Below, piece after piece: positions 23,107 to 27,591 of a stretch of 27,591 nucleotides of DNA. The stretch covers positions 1-27,591 of IMG/VR virus record IMGVR_UViG_3300014962_000017, one strand, 5' to 3'. Position numbers and translations under genes: made by a program. Below the pieces are notes generated by a model, which had not been told where the DNA came from, made no database searches, and saw only the letters and a program-made list of their open reading frames with translations. Position 1 is the stretch's first letter. Every line of letters begins with the position of its first letter. The DNA comes from a virus.

Positions 23107-23348
23107 CAGGCAGCTTCCTCTGCTTCCGGCTCAGGCTCAACCCTCTGGATGACGGGTTCTGGCACCGTGCCGCCATCAATCAGGCGGGCGAGGGACGCGT
23201 CCAGCTCGGAAAACTCTTCGACAAGCTGCGCCTTCTTTTCAATGAGGCGCTGAATGTCGGCATCCAAACCTTCCAACAGGGATGCCAGCAGCCTCTTCGT
23301 AAAACTGCGTTCCTGTTCAAGCGTTGATACGATGGCAAGCAGGCTCAA
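23106..23348 (-). CDS. Small coiled-coil early protein
   Basis: The protein has 80 residues. The start is TTG at 23348, 7 bases after AAGGA, and overlaps the upstream stop (TTGA). A long helix (LLASLLEGLDADIQRLIEKK... EEFSELDASLARL) precedes an acidic tail ending EPEPEAEEAA. It probably oligomerises. The function is unknown. It is coupled by one base to the excisionase gene. Confidence 0.68.
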   Translation of the reverse strand: MSLLAIVSTLEQERSFTKRLLASLLEGLDADIQRLIEKKAQLVEEFSELDASLARLIDGGTVPEPVIQRVEPEPEAEEAA

Positions 23349-23551
23349 TTGAGTGTCCTTTCGCGTTGGGTCAAGTGGGTGAAGCTGGGCTTGCGAAGCG
23401 TATGTTGGCGCAGTTCAGCGATATGGCCTTGCTGTTCAGACAACAGGTCATGCCACTCGCGCGGATCGTCTTCCTTGTCGCTCTTGATGAAGATGCACAG
23501 TGTCGCGCTGACAACTGCGCCAAGAGCAACTCCGATAATCAACAGTTCCAT
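23345..23551 (-). CDS. Small single-pass membrane protein
   Basis: The protein has 68 residues from ATG 23551, 9 bases after GGAGG; an ATG 3 codons upstream would touch that site and is less likely. The N-terminal MELLIIGVALGAVVSATLCI is a clear membrane segment, followed by a soluble, charged cytoplasmic-type tail (DKEDDPREWHDLLSEQQG). It sits in the early operon between nuclease and coiled-coil genes. The function is unknown. Confidence 0.65.
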   Translation of the reverse strand: MELLIIGVALGAVVSATLCIFIKSDKEDDPREWHDLLSEQQGHIAELRQHTLRKPSFTHLTQRERTLN

Positions 23552-23552
23552 G

Positions 23553-23930
23553 TCAGGCATCCTCCGTGATGTTGGGTTTGGCAAATCCTCGGCTTCGCAA
23601 CGGACGGGAAGACTTCGGCCACAGTCCAGCGTGCTTCAGACGAATACGCCTCTCTTTGGCACGGGCTGCGTTTTCATCGCGTGTCTTGTCCCGATGGGCA
23701 TCAACCGTCACAAGCTGCAAGTTGTTCTCGCGGTTCTCGCCGCCATCCTTGAGCGGCAGGATGTGATCCGCATGGGTTGCCTCACCGGCCATTATCTTGC
23801 GGCCTGTGAGGGCGCAGCGTCCGCCTTGCTTGAGGAACAGCCGGTCTATGACGGACTTCGGCGGCTTGGCATCAGCAGTCTTGCCGATCCATTCTTCCAC
23901 TTTTCGGCCTGTCAGGATGAACTCAGCCAA
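23553..23930 (-). CDS. Free-standing HNH endonuclease
   Basis: The protein has 125 residues and starts with TTG at 23930, 8 bases after AAGGA. The HNH core is visible as CALTGRKI (C39), HADHILPL (H53, D55, H56), ENRENNLQLV (N69, N70) and H79, an HNH_1-type pattern. The C-terminus is very basic (RLKHAGLWPKSSRPLRSRG). Unlike the intron-borne nuclease it has no N-terminal zinc ribbon and lies in the early operon, so it may act in recombination or host DNA attack, or be a mobile nuclease. It overlaps the regulator upstream by 8 bases. Confidence 0.85.
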   Translation of the reverse strand: MAEFILTGRKVEEWIGKTADAKPPKSVIDRLFLKQGGRCALTGRKIMAGEATHADHILPLKDGGENRENNLQLVTVDAHRDKTRDENAARAKERRIRLKHAGLWPKSSRPLRSRGFAKPNITEDA

Positions 23931-24231
23931 CGCGCGGTTCCTTCAGAAAACGAATCGGCTCAACAAACATGTAGGAGTCGCGGCATGTCTTCATAATCCA
24001 GCCACGCTCCCGCAAGCACTGCACATGCCTATGAACAACTCCTGGCTGGCAGTTGAAGACCCGAGCCATCTCGCGGAAATAGATGACGAACGGCTCCTTG
24101 TGGCTGCGATGTGCAACAAGCCAGCGATAGACCTTGGCTTGTTCCGGCGTCATGCCGAAGCGTTCCTTGCCGTTGAGCGGCTTGCCACAGGGATAGGCAG
24201 GAACAGTTCGTTCAATGCGAAGCGCGGTCAT
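23923..24231 (-). CDS. Winged-helix DNA-binding regulator
   Basis: The protein has 102 residues. The stretch MTPEQAKVYRWLVAHRSHKE, then FREMARVFNCQPGVVHRHVQ and LRERGWI, is a winged-helix domain related to LexA-type N-terminal domains, with the recognition helix around QPGVVHRHVQCL. There is no LexA peptidase domain. It could regulate phage or host genes during early infection. It is preceded by a gap of 12 bases. Confidence 0.75.
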   Translation of the reverse strand: MTALRIERTVPAYPCGKPLNGKERFGMTPEQAKVYRWLVAHRSHKEPFVIYFREMARVFNCQPGVVHRHVQCLRERGWIMKTCRDSYMFVEPIRFLKEPRVG

Positions 24232-24242
24232 TGCGTTATCCC

Positions 24243-24518
24243 TCAGAACGGAACGTCATCATCAAGCTTGGCATCAGGGAAATGGCGCTTGGCTTCCTTG
24301 ACGAAAGATTTGGCTTCAGGCCGTGCAGCAGTTCCATCCTTTCGCTTGACAGACAGCGACATGAACTTATTGCCGTTGCGATCTGTCTTCAGCCATGCGT
24401 TGAGCCAAAAATCATGGCCGTCCACATTGATGGAGCCGTTGTAATCAGCGTGCTTTTCGTTTTCCTTGCGGTTGTTCTTGAACAGACTTCCGCGATTGGT
24501 GTTGTCATACTGGTTCAT
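24243..24518 (-). CDS. SSB-like small protein with acidic DDDVPF tail
   Basis: The protein has 91 residues from ATG 24518, chosen because it overlaps the upstream stop by ATGA; the frame is open 14 codons farther up. The core GSLFKNNRKENEKHADYNGS... FWLNAWLKTDRNGNKFMSLS resembles DUF736-type beta-barrel proteins, and the end DDDVPF copies the acidic tip of bacterial single-strand-binding proteins that recruits repair partners. It lies two genes after the ERF annealing protein, so a single-strand DNA role is likely. This is inference from the tip and context. Confidence 0.65.
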   Translation of the reverse strand: MNQYDNTNRGSLFKNNRKENEKHADYNGSINVDGHDFWLNAWLKTDRNGNKFMSLSVKRKDGTAARPEAKSFVKEAKRHFPDAKLDDDVPF

Positions 24519-24847
24519 GCTGCCCTCAAGGTGCGCTGTGTTGCTGAAAGTGAACGCCATGCTTCGATCCGCGCGAGAGCGGCGTCCTTAAGCGCCCGCA
24601 GGGTTTCCAGATCACCAGCCGCTTGCGCCTCTGCCGTGATGGCTTCTAGGTATGCATCTGACACCAGCGCATCCCGTTCCTTCTCAGCCACCGTTTTGGC
24701 GTCTGACCGGGCCATTTCGATTGCCTTGACGCGCTTGGTCATGCTTTCGGCCAGCACTGCCCGTTCCTTGGCCTTTCCTAGCGCACGGGCGTTCTGCACC
24801 AGCCAATCAAGGGCGGCAGATGCAGCATCGTCTGTCACGAAGCTCAT
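24515..24847 (-). CDS. Coiled-coil early protein next to ERF
   Basis: The protein has 110 residues, is almost wholly alpha-helical, and is rich in Ala, Glu and Arg (AKERAVLAESMTKRVKAIEM, VAEKERDALVSDAYLEA). The gene pair with ERF downstream-coupled by ATGA is common in temperate phages. It may be a recombination accessory protein. No named family is recognised. Confidence 0.65.
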   Translation of the reverse strand: MSFVTDDAASAALDWLVQNARALGKAKERAVLAESMTKRVKAIEMARSDAKTVAEKERDALVSDAYLEAITAEAQAAGDLETLRALKDAALARIEAWRSLSATQRTLRAA

Positions 24848-25548
24848 TCTGCGGCCTCAAGCTTGGTGTTCTGTTCAATGAACTTGATGTGCTGGGTGAT
24901 TTCGCCGTTGATGTATTCGCTCCAATCACCAAGCTTGCGAATGTCCAACAAGTTGTCGCGCTCCCATTGCGACACCTCACGAATGGTCTGGCACTTGAAC
25001 AGCGAGGCTTGCAGCGTCTTGTAGAGCGCGCGTGCTTCTTCCCGCTTCAGAAGCTGCTGGGGCTTTTCCTGCTGCTGTTCCTGTGGCTTGGGAGCTGTGT
25101 AGTCCTGAGGCTTGTAGGCATCCGCATCGGCACCGCCTTCAATCATGTCCCGATCACCCGTGGACACAAGGAACCGGCCTTTGAGGTATTCCTTGAGGGC
25201 ATAGGACTTTGCAGCACCGGAGGTTTGTGCGCCAGTGAGGGGCAGGGTGATGGTTGCCCGTTCGGGATCGTCTTCTGCACCGCCTTCATGGCGCAGTTTG
25301 AACTCATAGGTGATGCAAGCGTTCATCGTGACGCCGTTGCGGCCCTGTATGGGTTCCAGGCGATACGCAACCTCGTTCATGGACAGTGACAGGCCATGCT
25401 TTGCCATGAGCGGGCGAACGAGGTTCTTGAAGCTGTCAACGGACACGTAGTTGTATGAGCCGTGGCTGTTCTTTTCGTCCTTCTTGAGACTGTGAACTTC
25501 GTTCATCACGGCAGTCACGGCTTTGTGAAGTGCAGATTTGTCGGTCAT
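24844..25548 (-). CDS. erf: ERF-family single-strand annealing recombinase
   Basis: The protein has 234 residues from ATG 25548. Residues 1-150 carry the ERF core: HKAVTAVMNEVHSLKKDEKN, YNYVSVDSFKNLVRPLMAKH, then FKLRHEGG and a GAQTSGAAKSYALKEYLKGR block. Residues 165-185 form a Pro/Gln linker and the rest a C-terminal helical tail. ERF proteins anneal complementary single strands and help circularise the phage genome after infection. Its start overlaps the 21-codon micro-gene stop by ATGA. Neighbouring SSB-like and HNH genes suit a recombination module. Confidence 0.88.
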   Translation of the reverse strand: MTDKSALHKAVTAVMNEVHSLKKDEKNSHGSYNYVSVDSFKNLVRPLMAKHGLSLSMNEVAYRLEPIQGRNGVTMNACITYEFKLRHEGGAEDDPERATITLPLTGAQTSGAAKSYALKEYLKGRFLVSTGDRDMIEGGADADAYKPQDYTAPKPQEQQQEKPQQLLKREEARALYKTLQASLFKCQTIREVSQWERDNLLDIRKLGDWSEYINGEITQHIKFIEQNTKLEAAE

Positions 25549-25610
25549 AACCCGGCTCCGATGAGCATGAATGTGAAGAGTGCGAGGCAGATGAGGTAAT
25601 CGCGGAGCAT
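25545..25610 (-). CDS. 21-residue hydrophobic micro-protein
   Basis: The reading frame is 21 codons: MLRDYLICLALFTFMLIGAG then L. Almost all of it is a membrane-spanning segment. It starts at ATG 25610, which overlaps the upstream stop by one base (TGATG), and it has a strong ribosome site GGAGG 7 bases upstream. It ends in ATGA with the ERF start, so both ends lock into the operon chain. Its coding is judged real because of these junctions; the role is unknown (perhaps a membrane micro-protein or translational coupler for ERF). Confidence 0.65.
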   Translation of the reverse strand: MLRDYLICLALFTFMLIGAGL

Positions 25611-25810
25611 CACAAGTCCTCCGCATCGTCGGGTAACGGTGCTAATTTTGAGGAGCGCACCAAATCATAACCCAATGCTCTTGCTGCATTTTCGAGGCAC
25701 ACAAGACCGACATCGGCGCACTTGCGTTGATTGTTTCCCTCCATATGCCGAGCATGACTGAACCAGTTTCTTGCATATGTGATTTGGTAGTACGCGCTAT
25801 TGATGTTCAT
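25610..25810 (-). CDS. Hypothetical early protein
   Basis: The protein has 66 residues and begins MNINSAYYQITYARNWFSHA. It contains a Cys/Leu-rich helix (CADVGLVCLENAARALGYDL). The ATG overlaps the upstream stop (TGATG). The C-terminal helix includes the phrase ALGYDLV, similar to ALGFDLV in the upstream gene, perhaps a shared module. The function is unknown. Confidence 0.62.
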   Translation of the reverse strand: MNINSAYYQITYARNWFSHARHMEGNNQRKCADVGLVCLENAARALGYDLVRSSKLAPLPDDAEDL

Positions 25811-26007
25811 CACGCCGCCTCCTCAATCTTGGCAACGTGCGGCACCAGATCAAAGCCAAGGGCGTAGGCAACGCCGCGAAGCTCATCAATGCTCATGCGC
25901 TGGTAGACGGTTGATGCAGACCCGGCGCTTTCGCTGCCAGCCGCCATTGCGGCGTAGCGGGTGAGGTAAGAGGCGTGAGCCGCAGCGGCGTGATAGTCGC
26001 GCTTCAT
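25810..26007 (-). CDS. Hypothetical early protein
   Basis: The protein has 65 residues, mainly helical and rich in Ala and Ser: YHAAAAHASYLTRYAAMAAG, then DELRGVAYALGFDLVPHV. It overlaps both neighbours (ATGA upstream, one base downstream). It shares the ALG-F/Y-DLV motif with the gene at 25610. No function is assigned. Confidence 0.62.
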   Translation of the reverse strand: MKRDYHAAAAHASYLTRYAAMAAGSESAGSASTVYQRMSIDELRGVAYALGFDLVPHVAKIEEAA

Positions 26008-26246
26008 GACTTGATCTCCTGCTCGACGCCGTAGAAACAGTCACCCAAAGCCTGTTCCAGATAATCATCCAGCACATTCAGATCGGGGTCACGTATCCAC
26101 GCGAACTCGGTCTTGGCGTACTCGGCTTCGACCAGCGCCTTGATCTGACCGGCAAGCTGGGTCTTGAACTTTTCGAGAAGCGGAACGGAGACGGCTTCCA
26201 GCGCGTCACGGGTCCGAATTTGCGAGAGGGTAAGCACTTGTTGCAT
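26004..26246 (-). CDS. First gene of the leftward early operon, unknown function
   Basis: The protein has 80 residues from ATG 26246, 6 bases after GGGAG; the frame's upstream extension runs through the operators. It is helical (LEKFKTQLAGQIKALVEAEY) and acidic in the second half (DPDLNVLDDYLEQALGD). The promoter and overlapping operators lie directly upstream, so it is the immediate early product. The function is unknown. Confidence 0.68.
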   Translation of the reverse strand: MQQVLTLSQIRTRDALEAVSVPLLEKFKTQLAGQIKALVEAEYAKTEFAWIRDPDLNVLDDYLEQALGDCFYGVEQEIKS

Positions 26247-26269
26247 TGCGGTTCTCCCTGTTTGATGGG

Positions 26270-26318
26270 AGAACATATCGCATGTTAACACGGATCATGT
26301 CAACATAAAACGTGTTAA
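26270..26318. promoter_or_regulatory. Early leftward promoter overlapped by three operators
   Basis: Three 19-bp imperfect palindromes of the form TTAACAYG-N3-CRTGTTAA start at 26270, 26285 and 26300, each sharing four bases with the next. On the minus strand a perfect -35 TTGACA (26303-26298) is followed, after 18 bases, by a weak -10 GATATG (26279-26274), which would start transcription just before the early operon. Related sites occur at 26695-26713 and 26718-26736. Binding by the repressor or the Cro-like protein would block the promoter. The motif is seen; the binding proteins are inferred. Confidence 0.75.
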
Positions 26319-26349
26319 GCACGGGCAAATTTTTTAGTTGTCTAAGGGC

Positions 26350-26673
26350 CTAGCGAATTTTACCTACAATTTTGACGCCGCGGATCATGGCCGTGAACTC
26401 CGCAAATAGACGGCGTGCCTCATCCGGTGGCAAGGTTTTCAACTGTGCATCAATGCCAGAAAGCGTTTCCTCTTTGCCCAGCAGCAACCATTCTCCGGTT
26501 GTCTTAAAAGCTTTAGCATAAACTTCCGCGCGATCTGGATTGTAGTCATTTTGCCCATTCTCGTGGGCAATGTAGGTGGAAACACTCCACCCATGCGCTT
26601 TTGCCGCAGCACTAGCCGACGCGTAGCCTGCCGCAATTCGAGCTTCTCTGAGCCGCTCATTCATATTAGTCAT
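26350..26673 (-). CDS. XRE-family prophage repressor (CI-like, short form)
   Basis: The protein has 107 residues. Residues 1-65 form a helix-turn-helix domain (NERLREARIAAGYASASAAA, then GWSVSTYIAHENGQND) and residues 65-107 a short dimerisation tail (SGIDAQLKTLPPDEARRLFA). There is no peptidase domain, so RecA-driven self-cleavage is unlikely and induction must act otherwise. It is divergent from the Cro-like gene and flanked on both sides by the same operator family, the expected arrangement for an autoregulated lysogeny repressor. No strong ribosome-binding site is seen; M4 is an alternative start. Confidence 0.85.
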   Translation of the reverse strand: MTNMNERLREARIAAGYASASAAAKAHGWSVSTYIAHENGQNDYNPDRAEVYAKAFKTTGEWLLLGKEETLSGIDAQLKTLPPDEARRLFAEFTAMIRGVKIVGKIR

Positions 26674-26694
26674 AGAACCGGACTATCTGTGCGG

Positions 26695-26736
26695 CTAACA
26701 CAAATAATGTTTGCATCTTAACATGCATCGTGTTAG
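26695..26736. promoter_or_regulatory. Two operators between the repressor and cro genes
   Basis: Two 19-bp sites match the TTAACAYG-N3-CRTGTTAA consensus: 26718-26736 (TTAACATG-CAT-CGTGTTAG) and the weaker 26695-26713 (CTAACACA-AAT-AATGTTTG). Centres are 23 bp apart. They sit in the 72-base divergent gap, in front of both genes, so the proteins can control their own promoters. Clear -10 and -35 boxes are not resolvable by eye here. Confidence 0.7.
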
Positions 26737-26745
26737 TTCTTGGGC

Positions 26746-26955
26746 ATGGATACGGTTTCTGTGCTATTTGAACAGCTTGGCGGGCCGACGAAGGTCGCGC
26801 GCATTTTGGATGTGGGGTTCACGACAGCTTCGGAGATGAAGCGCCGTGGACGCATCCCGGTGAAGTATTGGCCCAAGCTTGTAGATGCCTGCCGCGAAGG
26901 CGGCATTGACGTTTCGTATGAACGCCTTGTGGCGATGCACGCGGTGGCCGCGTGA
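26746..26955 (+). CDS. Cro-like small DNA-binding protein
   Basis: The protein has 69 residues from ATG 26746; a TTG two codons up is possible. The helix-turn-helix is GPTKVARILDVGFTTASEMK, followed by a basic turn (RRGRIPVKYWPKLVDACREG) typical of YdaS/Cro-type antirepressors. It diverges from the repressor and opens rightward transcription. No convincing ribosome-binding site precedes the start, so a leaderless or very short leader transcript is possible. It probably competes with the repressor for the shared operators. Confidence 0.82.
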   Translation: MDTVSVLFEQLGGPTKVARILDVGFTTASEMKRRGRIPVKYWPKLVDACREGGIDVSYERLVAMHAVAA

Positions 26956-27040
26956 TGAACACCTCCCCCGCCTTGCCGCGCACACTCCCTGCGACCTCCA
27001 TCGCGGCACATCGCGCCCTTGCGGTGACAAGCGGCAACTT

Positions 27041-27069
27041 GGCCCGCGCTCACTCCACCCGCGCGGGCC
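27041..27069. terminator. Terminator-like hairpin between convergent genes
   Basis: A perfect 9-bp inverted repeat, GGCCCGCGC with GCGCGGGCC, is separated by 11 bases and followed on + by ATTTCTT. It lies 86 bases after the Cro-like stop and 5 bases beyond the stop of the minus-strand gene at 27075. A two-way terminator fits; the U-tract is short. Confidence 0.55.
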
Positions 27070-27074
27070 ATTTC

Positions 27075-27245
27075 TTACTCGCTCAGTCGCCGCAGTATCT
27101 CGGCGCTGATCGATCCCAAATCCCTGAAGCTGCCGCCTGCCTCCCTGGTGCTGCGCTTCAAGGGGCGGGCGCGGCGATGCATAGGCCGGTTTCCGTCACG
27201 GCCAAGTCGCGCCCGCACTTTTCCAAGATCAATCACGTTCGTCAT
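27075..27245 (-). CDS. Small basic protein on the minus strand (56 aa)
   Basis: The protein has 56 residues, starting MTNVIDLGKVRARLGRDGN, basic and helical, and ending SAEILRRLSE. The ribosome-binding site is one of the best in the window (AGGAGGTG, 4 bases before the ATG), and the gene ends next to a terminator-like hairpin. This outweighs the longer opposite-strand frame in the same place, which has an unnatural Cys/His/Pro-rich composition. The function is unknown; a small regulator of the lysis-lysogeny decision is possible from position only. Confidence 0.65.
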   Translation of the reverse strand: MTNVIDLGKVRARLGRDGNRPMHRRARPLKRSTREAGGSFRDLGSISAEILRRLSE

Positions 27246-27321
27246 GGTTCACCTCCTTGTTTTCTATTGCATAGCCGTGCGGGTTTCCCCGTGTGCGGAA
27301 TGCTCATCCTTGAGGCAGGAA

Positions 27322-27591
27322 ATGGTTAGGACAGCCGAACAGATACAGGACGAGATAAGTGTGTTGCTTCGGCGTCTTGCTGACCCCGTGACAGCCGGTG
27401 AGTCAGTGAAGGCGTGCATCCGTCGCGCAAGTATGCGGGCGGGATTGCCATACGGCCAAGCCAAGAAGCTTTGGTATCGGGAATGGCGGAATATTCCGGC
27501 CTTCATGGCGGATGAAATTCGGGAACGGGCGGAAGCGCATGACAGAAAACTCAAACACGCAGCGTTTCAAGCTTTGGTCGCTATGCAGGAC
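27322..27591 (+). CDS. Rightward early gene, partial at the window end
   Basis: Ninety residues are visible and the frame is still open at the last base, so the gene continues. It begins MVRTAEQIQDEISVLLRRLA and has VKACIRRASMRAGLPYGQAK followed by KLWYREWRNIPAFMADEIRE, a helix-turn-helix-like pattern that, from memory, recurs in small alphaproteobacterial phage proteins. AGGCAGGAA lies upstream. It is separated from the divergent 56-codon gene by 76 bases that presumably hold its promoter. The function is unknown. Confidence 0.75.
   Translation, partial: MVRTAEQIQDEISVLLRRLADPVTAGESVKACIRRASMRAGLPYGQAKKLWYREWRNIPAFMADEIRERAEAHDRKLKHAAFQALVAMQD

Noticed and set aside
26955-27329. Plus-strand frame coupled to cro (124 codons)
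   Set aside because: Despite the TGATG junction, its Cys/His/Pro/Ala mix looks random, it reads through the terminator-like hairpin, and the minus-strand gene with a strong ribosome site lies in it.
1-27591. CRISPR arrays, insertion sequences or toxin-antitoxin pairs
   Set aside because: No regularly spaced repeats, transposase motifs or recognisable toxin families were seen on reading the window.

Overview
The window is part of the genome of a temperate, short-tailed (podovirus-type) double-stranded DNA phage. The capsid protein looks like the N4gp56 family, and the tail and ejection genes follow a T7/P22-like plan. The moderately high GC, the integrase and excisionase style, and a tRNA-Val(GAC)-derived attachment core suggest an alphaproteobacterial host, possibly Rhizobiales. 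That host assignment is inference, because no host gene is present. The attachment core lies between the integrase and other phage genes, not at a phage/host junction, so the sequence is in the free, circular or concatemeric phage arrangement and not an integrated prophage.

Layout. Positions 1-18.8 kb (+ strand) hold the late genes: the end of an unidentified gene, a scaffold-like protein, and the major capsid gene, which is split into three exons by two group I introns. The first intron carries an HNH endonuclease gene and the second has no ORF. Next come a decoration-like protein, a modification cassette (TPR-glycosyltransferase, methyltransferase, DxD glycosyltransferase), three small basic proteins, a head-tail adaptor, a beta-rich tail nozzle-like protein, an acetyltransferase-fold protein, three probable ejection proteins, tail-fibre-like proteins, and a lysis cassette with an M15 peptidase endolysin and small membrane proteins.

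Positions 18.8-26.25 kb (- strand) form one dense early operon, read right to left, in which most genes overlap by 1, 4 or 8 bases. In reading order it holds small unknown genes, a 21-codon membrane micro-ORF, an ERF annealing protein, a coiled-coil protein, an SSB-like protein, a winged-helix regulator, a free-standing HNH nuclease, an excisionase overlapping the integrase by about 217 bases, the attP site, and a block of small accessory genes. Integration at attP would cut that last block off from the early promoter.

Positions 26.25-27.6 kb are the immunity region. An XRE repressor (-) and a Cro-like gene (+) diverge, and related 19-bp operators lie on both sides of the repressor gene: three overlapping sites over the early promoter and two in the repressor/cro gap. 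A terminator-like hairpin and a hidden 56-codon minus-strand gene follow, and a rightward gene runs off the end.

The most noteworthy features are the twin, apparently related introns in one capsid gene, the attP with candidate integrase arm sites, the overlapping operator array, and the glycosyltransferase/methyltransferase cassette inside the virion gene cluster.
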